From: Candidatus Eiseniibacteriota bacterium
GTDB taxonomy: Bacteria; Eisenbacteria; RBG-16-71-46
Length of the DNA stretch: 64,000 nucleotides
Direction: 5' to 3'
Assembly: GCA_016710095.1 (NCBI GenBank)
Contig: JADJLL010000013.1
Coordinates: 1-64,000, forward strand
Shown: positions 18,058 to 27,773 of the stretch, one piece after another
Layout of the letters: the number at the start of each line of letters is the position of its first letter
Numbering within the stretch: the stretch's first letter is position 1
Notes under the pieces: model-generated
The model's database searches: none
The model's input: only the letters and a program-made list of their open reading frames with translations
Told to the model about the DNA's origin: nothing
Position numbers and translations under genes: made by a program

Positions 18058-21000
18058 CTACTTGCGAGTTCGTAGATTCTTGCGACCCTCCGGGAAGAGC
18101 TTCTTCAGGCGATAGCGCAGCGTCTGTTCGGCCATTCCGAGCTCGCGCGCCGCCTTGCTCTTGTTGCCGGCCGCGCGCTCGAGCGCCTCGTGGATGATTT
18201 CGCGCTCGAGCTCGACGAAGTGGTCACGAAGCTTCCGCCCGCGCGTGGGCTTCGTCCGTCCGGGCTTCGATTCGAGATCGCGCGGCATCGGATGCGGGTG
18301 CAGCACGCGACCGGGCGTCATCGCCATCACGCGCTCGACGTAGTTCTGCAGCTCGCGCACGTTCCCGGGCCAGTCGCTCTGCATGAGCGCCGCGAGGAAC
18401 TCGGGCGAGAGCTCCGGGACGTCGCGCTCCTGCTGCTTCGCGAAGTGCGAGGCGAAGCTCTGGGCGAGCGCGGGAATGTCGGCCTTGCGCTCACGCAGAG
18501 GCGGCAACTCGATCGGCAGCACGTTGAGCCGGTAGTAGAGGTCCTCGCGGAACGAGCCGTCCTCGATCTTCCGCCGCAGGTCCTGGTTCGTCGCGGCGAC
18601 GATGCGCACGTCCACCGCGATCGGCTCGCCGCCACCGACGGGCGTGATCTCGCGCGTCGAGAGCGCGGTGAGCAGTGCCACCTGCTGCGGCAGCGGCATG
18701 TCCCCGATCTCGTCGAGGAAGAGCGTGCCGCCGTCGGCCTGCTGGAAGCGGCCTTCGCGCCCACGCACACCGGTCGCGACGTTGGGGAGGATGCCGAACA
18801 GCTCGCTTTCGAGCAGCGTCATCGGGATCGCGCCGCAGTTGACCGACACGAACGGGCCCGAGGCACGGCGGCCCGTGTGGTGGATGATGCGCGCGATGCG
18901 TTCCTTGCCCGTGCCGTTCTCACCCGTGATGAGCACGGTCGTCGCCGTCTGCGATGCCCGTTCGGCCAACGCGAGCACGCGCTGCATCGCGGCGCTCATC
19001 CCCACGAAGTTCTGCGGCTGGAAGCGCACGCCGGCTTCGGCCCGGAGCGCGACGTTCTCGCCGGCAAGGCGCTCGTGCCGGAGCCGCTCCTGCTCCTGGC
19101 CGCGGCTCTTCTCGAGCGCGATCGTCACGAGGTGCGCGAAACCCTCGAGCAACGCGCGGTCGGCGTCCGTGAACGCGAGGCTGCGGCGCGAGTCGTCGAG
19201 GTACACGGCGCCGACCACGCGCCCCGCGCCGTAGAGCGGCACGCACACGATCGAGCGCAGGCTCAGGTCCACCATGCTCGCGGAGAGCCCGCCCGGATCG
19301 GTCTTCGCGTCGGGAATGAGCAGGCTGTCGCCGCTCGCCGCCACGCGCGCGACCGCCTCGCGGCTGTACGTCACCGCCTGGTCGCGCGTCGCGGCGTCCA
19401 CCGCGCCCTGCTCGACCACGGGCACGAGTGCGCCGCTCTTTTCGTCCACGAGCAGCAGCACGCCGCGCTCGGCGTCGAGCTGCTCGACCGCCAGTTGCAT
19501 CGCCCTGCGCGTGAGTTCACCGGAATCCGAGAGCGAATCGAGCAGGCGGCTCACGGAGCGGAGCAGCCCGCGACTCTCGGTGCGCGCGGGCGCGGCGCGT
19601 CCCACGCGGAGCCATTCGACGGAGAGCGCGAGCGATCGCTCGCGGCCACGATGATCGCCCAGCCGCTCGAAGGCGCCGGCCGCGACGTCGAGCCATTCGT
19701 CCACGGGCGCGGACACCGCGGCGCCCGCGGCGAGCCGCGCGCATTCGAGCGCGGCCTCGGCCCGGTCCGCGGGAGCGGCGAGATGGGCGAACGACTCGAG
19801 CGCGACGCGCGCGCGTTCGATCCCGTCGGCGGCGCGGCCCTGCGCGAGCGCGAGCTCCGCGCCGAGCAGCCGCGCATGGGCCGCCACGTAGGGGAGCGAG
19901 CGCGGCGCGATCCACCGTTCGACGCGCTCGAGCCGCGCGGCCGCGCCACGGAAATCGCGCCGCCGGAGTTGCGCGCGGCCGCACGCGATCAGGAGCTGCG
20001 AAACGCTCAGGCCGTCGCGGTCGCCCGCGGCTTCCAGGGCGAGCGACCAGACGGCTTCGGCCTCGGCCCACGCACCGGCCGCGGCGCGCACGCGCCCGAA
20101 CTCGTAGCGCGACCATTCGAGCTCGGCGCCGAGCCCGAAGCGCAGCGCCCCGTCGATCGCCCTGCGCGCCGCGCGATCGGCGGCGCCGAGGCGGCCCGCC
20201 ACGCGCAACGCGTGCGCGTACACGCGCCAGGCGTACGGCTCGAGCCGCGGGAGGTACGCGCGCATGAGCCGGATGCCGGTGCGCGCACGCCGCCGCGCGC
20301 GCGCCACGCGCCCGGTGATCGCATCCACGAGCGCGAGGCTCGTGTACGCCACCGCCGCGCCGCGAGGACGTCCGTCCTGGAGCGCGAGCCGCAGCGCCTG
20401 CGACAGCGCATGTTCGGCATCCTTCCAGCGCCCGCACTCGGCGTGCCGCGCGCCCTGCTGACCGAGGATCTCCTCGCTCGCGAGCCGCAGCCCGAGCGAC
20501 GCCGCACGCGCGGAAGCCGCGGTGAGATGGCCTTCGAACGCCGCCTCGTCGCCGCGCGCGGAGGCGGCCGCGGCGCGCAGGATGAGCGCGCGCACCGAGC
20601 CTCCCTCGTGGTCGGCCTTCTCGAAGTGCGAGAGCGCACGCAGGGCGCTCGCATCGGCGTCTTCCGTGCGCCCGAGCACGAGCAGCACGGAGCCCAGCGT
20701 CAGGGCCGCGTATCCGCCCGCCTTGTCGTCGTCCGCTCGAGCGGCGACATCCACCGCGGCGCGGGCGTTCCGCTCGGCTTCCGGCAGCATGCCGCGCGAG
20801 AAGAACTGCGACGCGTGATTGACGAGCAACGAAGCATGGTCGGCTGCGGGAGGATTCTCCGCGAGCGCGCGCTCGACCGCCGCGCCCACGTCCGCCGGAC
20901 GATCGGCGCGCAGCAGAGCGCTCGTGAGCAGCGTCCAGCGGGCGCCGCGCGCCACCACGTCGCCCTCGCCGGCGCGCAGCGAGCGCTCGAGGTGCGCGAT

Positions 21001-23130
21001 CGCTTCGCGATGCTTGCCGCGATCGAGCAGCATCCGGCCCGCGCTCTCGTGCCATTCGGCCGCGCGTTCGGGCGCCGCCCGATCGGCGAGCGCCGCGGCA
21101 CGTCGCGCGATCCGCTCGTCGGCGCCGGCGAGCAGCGCCGCCTTCGCCGCGGCGAGCGCGCTGTCGACGTCGCCCGCGCCTTCGTGGTGACGGAAACGCT
21201 CGGAGGCGTTCGCGTCCGGCAGTCCGAGCGCCGTGTGATGAAGCTCACGCACGCGGCCCGTCTCGAGCCCGGCGAGCAGGCGGCGGCTCAGTGCCGGCGG
21301 GTGCAGCCCCAGCCGGCCGTCGCCCGTGCGCTGCGCGAGGCGCGCCTGCACGAGCGCGTCGAGCGCGTCCTCGCTCGCTTCGGCGGTGAAGTGCGCGAGC
21401 ATGTCGAGCGAAGCGGGCCGGTCGAGCACCGCCAGTGCCTCGGCCACGGCGCGCGAGGAAGCAGGCAGCGCGGCCAGCCGCCGCAGGAGCGAGGCCTCGA
21501 ATCCTTCGGGCAGCGGGAGCGCGGCCAGCGCCTCGCGATCCACTTCGAGTCCCGCCTCGCCCTCACGCACCGCACCGGAAGTCGCGGCCGCGAGCAACGA
21601 TTCGACGAGCAGGCCGGGGTGTCCGCCCGAGCGCGACCAGAGAAACTCGCGCAGCGATTCCGGTGCGTCCTCGTGCAGTCGCGCGGCCGCGAGCCGGTCC
21701 GCGCCCGGACGATCGAGCACGCCGAGCGTCAGTTCGGCCGCCTGGCCCGCGCGCACGAGCATGCGGTCTTCGTGTGGCGCCGGGGCGCCTTCGGTGCGGC
21801 GCGCCCAGATCCAGCGCGCGCCGGCCGCATCCTCGTGCAGCGCGGCCGCGCGCAGGATCGCGTGCGAGAGCGAGTCGATGCGTTCGCAATCGTCGAGCAG
21901 CACGACCGGCGCGCGGCCTCGCCCGGCGAGCATCCCGCACCAATGCGCCGCGGCATGCGCGAGGGAAGGAATGGAGTTCGCCATCTCGGCCGGATCGGCG
22001 CGTTCGATCGTCTTGCGTGCGGCGAACGTCTCGCTTCCGCCGTCGCCCGCCTCCGCTTCGAGTCTCAGCAGCACGGCCAGCGCGGCGGCTCCCGGCGCCT
22101 CGGCGTGCGCGCAGTGCAACCGCACCACCGCGCGGCCCGCGAGCGTCGCTCGCACGGCGAGTTCGGTGAGCAGCGCGGTCTTGCCGATACCGGGCTCGCC
22201 ACCGACGAGCACGATCGGCGGCGCGTCGGGAGCGGGCGCGAGCAGGCGTTCGAGACGGGCCAGTTCGCGATCGCGCGAAGTCAGCGACTCCGACTGCACG
22301 CGCTCCGCCAGAGCGCGTCGCGCGATCGGATGAATGCGTTCGAGCTCGCGGCGCACTTCGCGCGCGTCGTTCGGGCGCTCGCTCGCGGCCGGGGCCATGA
22401 GCCGCAGCACGAGCCGCACGAGCGGTCCCGCGAGACCGGCTTCCTCGAGCGCCGCCGCGGGAGGGGCCGCGCTCTGCTGGCGGCGCAGCGCCTGGATCGC
22501 GGCCGGACCGTCGGGCGTGACGCGCTTCGCCGCGAGCGCGTAGAGCATCGCGCCGAGGCCGTAGAGATCCGAAGCCACGCTCGGCGATTCGCCGCGCACG
22601 ACTTCCGGCGCGGCGAAGCCTGCGGTGCCGCGATGCCCTTCGAGATCCCGTCCCATGAGCGAGGCGAGCCCGAAGTCCACGAGCCGAACGCCGGCGGGGA
22701 GCGATTCGCCCTCGCGGGGCGGGAGCAGCAGGAGGTTCGAGGGCTTCAGGTCACCGTGCACCACACCGGCCGCGTGCAGCGCTTCGAGTCCCTGCGCCAC
22801 GTGCGCGGCGACGAAGCAGAGCGACTCGGTGTCCCAGGCGCGCTCGGCCTTGTCGGCGGCGGCGCCGGGCACGTACTCCATCGTCAGGTAAGGCGCGCCG
22901 TCGGGGGCGAAACCGAGCTCGAGCACCGAGACGACCGAAGGGTGGCGCACGCGGGCGAGGAGTTCGAATTCGCGGCGAAGCGAGCCGGGAGCGACCCGCA
23001 GCACGTCCGGATCGAGGCGCTTGAGCACGCACTCGGTGCCCGTCGACAAGTCGCGTGCGAGCCACACCGTGCCCATGCCGCCCTGGCCCAGTGACCGCAA
23101 GAGTTCGTATCGCCCCGCGAAACGTTCCAT
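18058..23130 (-). CDS. Giant Ser/Thr kinase - AAA ATPase - TPR - GAF - NtrC-like AAA - Fis HTH regulator
   Basis: A 1690-residue signalling protein. The N-terminal Hanks kinase (1-275) has GQGGMG, VHGDLKPSN (HGD instead of HRD) and DFG. A STAND/AAA-like ATPase (about 290-600) has Walker A GGEPGIGKTA near 310 and VVLLDDCE as Walker B. About 470 residues of TPR-like helices follow (620-1090). A GAF domain spans about 1185-1335. An NtrC-type AAA+ domain (1370-1605) has GENGTGKE, GGTLFLDEIGD and PPLRER, but the GAFTGA loop that contacts sigma-54 reads NVATGV near 1450. A Fis-type HTH with NKSKAARELGM (about 1640-1680) ends the protein. It probably integrates phosphorylation and ligand signals to control transcription, perhaps without sigma-54. 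ATG 23130 is preferred because the kinase begins there; GTG 23205 is an alternative without a ribosome site. Confidence 0.9.
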   Translation of the reverse strand: MERFAGRYELLRSLGQGGMGTVWLARDLSTGTECVLKRLDPDVLRVAPGSLRREFELLARVRHPSVVSVLELGFAPDGAPYLTMEYVPGAAADKAERAWDTESLCFVAAHVAQGLEALHAAGVVHGDLKPSNLLLLPPREGESLPAGVRLVDFGLASLMGRDLEGHRGTAGFAAPEVVRGESPSVASDLYGLGAMLYALAAKRVTPDGPAAIQALRRQQSAAPPAAALEEAGLAGPLVRLVLRLMAPAASERPNDAREVRRELERIHPIARRALAERVQSESLTSRDRELARLERLLAPAPDAPPIVLVGGEPGIGKTALLTELAVRATLAGRAVVRLHCAHAEAPGAAALAVLLRLEAEAGDGGSETFAARKTIERADPAEMANSIPSLAHAAAHWCGMLAGRGRAPVVLLDDCERIDSLSHAILRAAALHEDAAGARWIWARRTEGAPAPHEDRMLVRAGQAAELTLGVLDRPGADRLAAARLHEDAPESLREFLWSRSGGHPGLLVESLLAAATSGAVREGEAGLEVDREALAALPLPEGFEASLLRRLAALPASSRAVAEALAVLDRPASLDMLAHFTAEASEDALDALVQARLAQRTGDGRLGLHPPALSRRLLAGLETGRVRELHHTALGLPDANASERFRHHEGAGDVDSALAAAKAALLAGADERIARRAAALADRAAPERAAEWHESAGRMLLDRGKHREAIAHLERSLRAGEGDVVARGARWTLLTSALLRADRPADVGAAVERALAENPPAADHASLLVNHASQFFSRGMLPEAERNARAAVDVAARADDDKAGGYAALTLGSVLLVLGRTEDADASALRALSHFEKADHEGGSVRALILRAAAASARGDEAAFEGHLTAASARAASLGLRLASEEILGQQGARHAECGRWKDAEHALSQALRLALQDGRPRGAAVAYTSLALVDAITGRVARARRRARTGIRLMRAYLPRLEPYAWRVYAHALRVAGRLGAADRAARRAIDGALRFGLGAELEWSRYEFGRVRAAAGAWAEAEAVWSLALEAAGDRDGLSVSQLLIACGRAQLRRRDFRGAAARLERVERWIAPRSLPYVAAHARLLGAELALAQGRAADGIERARVALESFAHLAAPADRAEAALECARLAAGAAVSAPVDEWLDVAAGAFERLGDHRGRERSLALSVEWLRVGRAAPARTESRGLLRSVSRLLDSLSDSGELTRRAMQLAVEQLDAERGVLLLVDEKSGALVPVVEQGAVDAATRDQAVTYSREAVARVAASGDSLLIPDAKTDPGGLSASMVDLSLRSIVCVPLYGAGRVVGAVYLDDSRRSLAFTDADRALLEGFAHLVTIALEKSRGQEQERLRHERLAGENVALRAEAGVRFQPQNFVGMSAAMQRVLALAERASQTATTVLITGENGTGKERIARIIHHTGRRASGPFVSVNCGAIPMTLLESELFGILPNVATGVRGREGRFQQADGGTLFLDEIGDMPLPQQVALLTALSTREITPVGGGEPIAVDVRIVAATNQDLRRKIEDGSFREDLYYRLNVLPIELPPLRERKADIPALAQSFASHFAKQQERDVPELSPEFLAALMQSDWPGNVRELQNYVERVMAMTPGRVLHPHPMPRDLESKPGRTKPTRGRKLRDHFVELEREIIHEALERAAGNKSKAARELGMAEQTLRYRLKKLFPEGRKNLRTRK

Positions 23131-23226
23131 GGCCCGCCCGGCACGAGCCTCACCGGGCACGCGTCGGCCGACTCGTGCGCACCAGCGAGGGTCTGGTCCG
23201 TTCACGATAGCGACTTCGCGCGACGC

Positions 23227-23247
23227 ACGTAAAGGACTGCCTTACGT
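23227..23247. promoter_or_regulatory. Inverted repeat between giant kinase and secreted-protein genes
   Basis: ACGTAAAGG and CCTTACGT face each other across ACTG, giving 8-bp arms with one bulged A. The site is in the divergent region between 23130 and 23350 and could be an operator for either gene. Confidence 0.3.
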
Positions 23248-23349
23248 CGACCCGAGATCTGTTCGCTTTCCCCGTCCGGAGCGTAGAACAGAGCGAGCCC
23301 CTGCCTCTGGCGCCAGTCGGCGCCGCGATCTCCCTCCGCGAGGAAACGC

Positions 23350-25785
23350 ATGAATCATCGGACCCCACGACGGCTGCTGCTCGCCTGCGCCACGATCCTG
23401 TCGCTCTCCGCCTCCTTCGCACACGCCTGGACGCACAACCCCGCGACCTCCGGGATGAGCGTGCGGACGCCGGCGGTGGCCGGCGACCAGAACCCCACGA
23501 CGGTCTCCGACGGCGCGGGAGGAGTGATCGTGGTCTACAACGGTGCGGGTAACCGCATCTACGCCCAGCGCATCGACGCGGCCGGCAATCGCCTCTGGGG
23601 AACCGATGGCATCGCCGTGACGACCGGCGCCCAGGCCTCGTTCTATCCGGTCGCGGCGCCGGACGGAGCGGGTGGTGTCTACATGGCGTGGACCGACGGT
23701 CGCAACATCGTCTCGACGGGCTTCGATCTCTACATGCAGCGGCTGAACTCCGCGGGCGTCGCCCAGTGGACCGCCAACGGCGTGGCGCTCTGTACGGCCG
23801 CGGGCGACCAGATCACCGTTCGGATCGCGCCGGAACCGGGTGGCGGCATGCTCGCCGCATGGGAAGACGGCCGCGTCATCTCGGCGGTGGACATCTATGC
23901 GCAGCGCGTCGCGGCCAACGGCGTACCGCAGTGGACCATCGGAGGCGTCGCCGTGTGCACCGCCGCCGGCAACCAGACGCGCCCCGTGCTCGCGCCCATC
24001 GTCGGTGTGAGTTCACTCAGCATGTTCGTCGCATGGCAGGACGCGCGCACGGACGGCGGCGACATCTACCTGCAGGTGGTCAACACCACGGGAGCCATGA
24101 CTCTCGCCGTGGGCGGCGTTGCCGTCCACAACGTCACGACGAACACGCAATCGGCTCCTGAGATCGTTTCGGACGGCGGCCAGCTCGCGACGATCGCGTG
24201 GCTCGACGATCGCGCCGGTTCCGGTGCGGCGGACCTCTACGCGCAGAAGGTGAATATCGCCGGCGCGCGTTTGTTCGCGATCTCCGGTGTCGCGATCTGC
24301 TCGGCGGTCGGCGCGTGCGCCTCGCATTCCGTCACGAGCGACGGCCAGGGTGGCGTGATCGCCGCATGGTCCGACACGCGCACCGGCTTCAACGACATCT
24401 ACGCCCGCCGCCTCGACTCGCAGGGCACCGCACGATGGACGGCCGACGGCTCGCTGGTGTGCGCGGCTCCGGGTAGCCAGACCGAGCCGGTCGTGCTCGC
24501 CGACGCCTACGGTGGATGTTTCGTCACGTGGCGAGACGCGCGCGCGGGGATGGCCGATCTCTACGGCCAGCGCATGAACGCCGCCGGTACGGCGCTCTGG
24601 ACCGCGGATGGCGCGGCGATCTGCACCGCGCCTTACGACCAGAACGACGTCGCGCTGGCGCTCGGCGCGAACAACGATCTGTTCGTCGCCTGGAACGACT
24701 ACCGCACGCTCGTGTCGAACACGCACCTCTACGTTCAGCGCGTGGACGAGTGGGGCATGCTCGGCGCCGAACCCGTGATCCGCTCGGTCGCCGACGTGCC
24801 GAACGACCAGGGCGGTCTCGTGAAGCTCAGCTGGGACGCGAGCGCGCTCGACACCGATCCCGCGTTCCGGAACATCGCGGACTACCAGGTCTTCCGGTCG
24901 GCGCCGCCGTCGGCAGCGGCTTCGGCGCGCGCGCGTGGCGCGTTGCGCTCGATGGCCGACGCGACGGGCGACGAAACGGCCGGAACGTTCTTCGTGCAGC
25001 GGCTCGCCGCGGCCGAGTACTACTGGGAACTCCTCACCACCGTCGGCGCTTCGCACCTGAGCCGCTACAGCGTGCTCGCCGCGACGAGCGGCGATTCCGT
25101 CGGCGGCTCGAACCCGCGCACGGGCTTCCTCGTCATGGCGCGTACCGCCGGCGCGACCCAGTGGTGGACGTCGAACGCGGACTCCGGATACAGCGTGGAC
25201 AATCTCGCGCCCGCGGCCCCGGCGCCGCTCACGGGACAGTACGCGGCGGGAGAGACGCGCCTGCACTGGAACCCGAACCACGAAGCCGACCTCGCCGGTT
25301 ACCGGCTCTATCGCGGGAGTACGGCCGGCTTCGCCACGGACGGTGCGCACTTCGTGAGCGAAGTGCCCGACACGGGTTACACGGACACCGTGGGCGCGCC
25401 CTACTTCTACAAGCTCGTCGCGGTGGACTCGCACGGCAACACGTCGCCCGTCGCGACGCTCGCGCCGACGGGCACGACGGACGTCGAGGGCGCGGCGATT
25501 CGCGTGCTCGCGTTCTCCTCGCCGAGTCCCAATCCGGCGCCGCGCGCGCTCGGCGCCCGGCTGAGCTTCACGCTTCCGGTCGCGGGCCACGCACGCCTGG
25601 CCGTGCTCGACGCCGCGGGCCGCGCGGTGCGCACACTCGCGGACGGCACGCGCGAGGCGGGAGCGTGGGACGTGCGCTTCGACGGTCGCGACGATCGGGG
25701 CGCCGCGCTCGCGCCCGGGCTGTACTTCGCTCGCCTCACCACGGCGTCGGGGTCGCTCACGCGCCGGATCGTGCTGACCGACTAG
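23350..25785 (+). CDS. Secreted repeat protein with C-terminal sorting domain
   Basis: An 811-residue protein with a signal peptide (residues 1-26, ending AHA-W). From about 45 to 475 it has at least seven repeats of about 55-60 residues with the pattern AQR-x-AAG-x-LW-T-x-DG-x-A(I/V)CTA followed by DGAGG and AWxDxR. This is a beta-propeller-like family common in surface proteins of this kind of genome. A fibronectin-III-like segment (about 480-700; L-x-WNPN, YRLYRGS) leads to the FlgD/type IX-like sorting domain (715-811; PNPAPRALG, GRAVRTL, FDGRDDRG, GLYFARL). It is probably exported across both membranes and surface-attached or released; the ligand is unknown. GAGG lies 8 nt before the ATG. 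It diverges from the giant kinase gene and is followed by a strong bidirectional terminator. Confidence 0.75.
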   Translation: MNHRTPRRLLLACATILSLSASFAHAWTHNPATSGMSVRTPAVAGDQNPTTVSDGAGGVIVVYNGAGNRIYAQRIDAAGNRLWGTDGIAVTTGAQASFYPVAAPDGAGGVYMAWTDGRNIVSTGFDLYMQRLNSAGVAQWTANGVALCTAAGDQITVRIAPEPGGGMLAAWEDGRVISAVDIYAQRVAANGVPQWTIGGVAVCTAAGNQTRPVLAPIVGVSSLSMFVAWQDARTDGGDIYLQVVNTTGAMTLAVGGVAVHNVTTNTQSAPEIVSDGGQLATIAWLDDRAGSGAADLYAQKVNIAGARLFAISGVAICSAVGACASHSVTSDGQGGVIAAWSDTRTGFNDIYARRLDSQGTARWTADGSLVCAAPGSQTEPVVLADAYGGCFVTWRDARAGMADLYGQRMNAAGTALWTADGAAICTAPYDQNDVALALGANNDLFVAWNDYRTLVSNTHLYVQRVDEWGMLGAEPVIRSVADVPNDQGGLVKLSWDASALDTDPAFRNIADYQVFRSAPPSAAASARARGALRSMADATGDETAGTFFVQRLAAAEYYWELLTTVGASHLSRYSVLAATSGDSVGGSNPRTGFLVMARTAGATQWWTSNADSGYSVDNLAPAAPAPLTGQYAAGETRLHWNPNHEADLAGYRLYRGSTAGFATDGAHFVSEVPDTGYTDTVGAPYFYKLVAVDSHGNTSPVATLAPTGTTDVEGAAIRVLAFSSPSPNPAPRALGARLSFTLPVAGHARLAVLDAAGRAVRTLADGTREAGAWDVRFDGRDDRGAALAPGLYFARLTTASGSLTRRIVLTD

Positions 25786-25794
25786 GCATGCTTC

Positions 25795-25823
25795 GGGCGC
25801 GGCGCCGACGTGGCGCCGCGCCC
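25795..25823. terminator. Bidirectional hairpin terminator
   Basis: A perfect 12-bp stem GGGCGCGGCGCC/GGCGCCGCGCCC with a 5-nt loop sits between the convergent stops at 25785 (+) and 25831 (-). CTTCGTTTA follows on the plus strand. Confidence 0.75.
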
Positions 25824-25830
25824 GCTTCGT

Positions 25831-26649
25831 TTACGCCTTCACCGCGCGCGACATGAGATAGCTCTGCCGCATCTGGTTCATCTCGAAGTACTCGGCGGCG
25901 AGCGCGTCGAACTCCGCGCGGAACTGCTCCAGCTTCCCGGAGTCGCTTCCCGATAGCGATTCGACGAGCTTCCGCACCGGCCCTGCGGTGTGCTCCGTGA
26001 AGTGCCGCACGTGCTGCGGACTGAGCGTGTTGATGTTCATCATGTCGCGCTCGAACACGAGATCGCGCACGCGGTCACCGAGCCGTTCGCGCACGACACC
26101 CGGTTCGCCCCAGAGCACGGGCGACATCGCGCCCGGCGGCGGTGGCGGCGCATAGCGCGCGGTGAGCGCGAACATGCGTCCGGTGAAGTGATCCGGCGGC
26201 CAGGTCGAGAACGCGATCGTCCCGCCGGGCTTGAGCACGCGCAGCATCTCGGTGACCGCCACGTCGGGGCGCGGTGCGAACATGTGCCCGAACTGGCTGA
26301 TGACGACGTCGAACTGCGCGTCACCGAACGGCAGCGCTTCGACGTCGGCGACGCGCCACTCCACGTCCACGTGCGAGACGCGCGAGTTCTCGGCGGCCTG
26401 CGCGAGCAACTCCGGTGTGAGGTCGGTGCCCATCACGTTCGCGCCGAGCCGAGCCGCGGTGATGGCCGTGACGCCGGTGCCCGATCCCACGTCGAGCACG
26501 CGCTGTCCCGCCGTGATGCGCGCGAAGCGCACGAGGCGCGCAGCGGGAGGAGTGGTGAAGATCGCGCGCGGGCCGAAGTGCGACCAGCCTTCGCGCTGCA
26601 CGGCCTTGAATGCCGCGAACGGATCGGGTGCGGGTGAGAGAGGGGACAT
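25831..26649 (-). CDS. Class I SAM-dependent methyltransferase
   Basis: A 272-residue soluble methyltransferase of the UbiE/COQ5-like Methyltransf_11 group. Motif I is VLDVGSGTGV near residues 50-60, the acidic residue of motif II is in MGTDLTPELL, motif post-I gives VADVEALPF, and LKPGGTIAFSTW is motif III. The C-terminal third (about 175-272) is a helical region specific to small-molecule methyltransferases. The substrate cannot be read from sequence. GGAG lies 7-9 nt before the ATG. It appears monocistronic, converging on the secreted-protein gene at 25785 and diverging from the gene at 26925. Confidence 0.85.
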   Translation of the reverse strand: MSPLSPAPDPFAAFKAVQREGWSHFGPRAIFTTPPAARLVRFARITAGQRVLDVGSGTGVTAITAARLGANVMGTDLTPELLAQAAENSRVSHVDVEWRVADVEALPFGDAQFDVVISQFGHMFAPRPDVAVTEMLRVLKPGGTIAFSTWPPDHFTGRMFALTARYAPPPPPGAMSPVLWGEPGVVRERLGDRVRDLVFERDMMNINTLSPQHVRHFTEHTAGPVRKLVESLSGSDSGKLEQFRAEFDALAAEYFEMNQMRQSYLMSRAVKA

Positions 26650-26924
26650 GATCGCTCCATGCTCGCGGCCGGCGTCGGGCGGATGGATGCCTGCCGGGCC
26701 ATGCGCGATCGGCCGATCGTCGCCGGCCCCGCGGCCGCGCGGCGCAGCGTACCGGCAACGCCTTCGTGGAAGAAGAGTCCGTGAGTTGCGTGCGCTTTCC
26801 CAGACGCATTGTGCCGCGACGTTACCGCGGAAGTTTCGTGCGCTTGCCGAGCCGATCCGCGTTTGTCCAAGTGAGACTCGTGCGACGCCCGCCGGGCTCC
26901 GCGCCCCACACCTCCGGAGGTCCC

Positions 26925-27755
26925 ATGATCCGCTCGACGATCGTCGCGCTCGCAGTCGCCCTCTTGCTCGCCTCGCCGACGGCGGCGAGCGCTTCGGTGG
27001 ATGTCCCGGTCAGCGCTTTCGGCACCTTCCTCCGGCTCGACCCCACGGACAGCGCGTCCCTGCCGACGCGTATCCGGCTCGCCGATCACGGCATCGCGCC
27101 CGGGACCTTGCTCTTCATGCAGGCGATCGGCGACTCCGACAACGGACCGGGGGGTGACGAGTTCACGATCCAAATCGCCATCTTCAGCTCCGACTCCGTC
27201 CTGCTCGATCCCACGCTGCAGTTCCGCGTGGCGGGCGCGCTCGACTGCGGCCGTCGCGGCGGGACCGGTCCGACGTGTCCCTCGGGGCTGACGACGAATC
27301 TCGTCGAGGACTTCTACGTGGACCCCGACAGCTCCGTGGCGATCGTCCCGCCGGGAGCCGTGTACCTCTTCGTGATGCCCGCGGAGTGCTACTTCGTGGA
27401 CAACTCCGATCCCGACGGCGACTACGCGATCCGGCTCACGACGCTGGGAACGACGGACGTGGAATCCTCCGCGCCCGCCGGTGTCGCACTCTCCTCGCCG
27501 TGGCCCAACCCGGTGGCGAACGTGGCTCGCCTGTCGTTCCGTCTCGGTTCGGCGGGTGCGGCGCGCGCCCGTGTGTACGCGCTCGACGGCAGGACCGTAC
27601 GCACGCTCTTCGACGGGGAGGCCGAGGCGGGCGCCCACGATCTCGCCTGGGACCTGCGTGATGCGCTCGGCGCGCGCGTGAGCGCCGGCGTGTACTTCGT
27701 GCGGCTCGACGCCGCCGGCGAGACACTGCGCCGCCGCGTCATCGTCACGCGGTGA
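26925..27755 (+). CDS. Small secreted protein with C-terminal sorting domain
   Basis: A 276-residue protein. A signal peptide (1-24, ending ASA-S) is followed by a beta-rich domain of about 150 residues with two Cys (LDCGRRGG and TCPSG) and the phrase DSDNGPGGDEF, then a sorting domain (about 185-276: PWPNPVANVARLSF, GRTVRTLFDG, WDLRDALG, GVYFVRLD). The beta-domain belongs to no family I can name. Its position before the sorting domain suggests a small surface adhesin or binding module. The start is firm, with GGAGG 6-10 nt before the ATG. It ends 18 bp from the convergent TonB-type receptor gene. Confidence 0.7.
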   Translation: MIRSTIVALAVALLLASPTAASASVDVPVSAFGTFLRLDPTDSASLPTRIRLADHGIAPGTLLFMQAIGDSDNGPGGDEFTIQIAIFSSDSVLLDPTLQFRVAGALDCGRRGGTGPTCPSGLTTNLVEDFYVDPDSSVAIVPPGAVYLFVMPAECYFVDNSDPDGDYAIRLTTLGTTDVESSAPAGVALSSPWPNPVANVARLSFRLGSAGAARARVYALDGRTVRTLFDGEAEAGAHDLAWDLRDALGARVSAGVYFVRLDAAGETLRRRVIVTR

Positions 27756-27773
27756 GCCCGATGCGCCGCGCGA

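Noticed and set aside
18190..23094. Plus-strand 1634-codon open frame opposite the giant kinase
   Set aside because: Antisense shadow; all conserved kinase, AAA and GAF motifs are on the minus strand.
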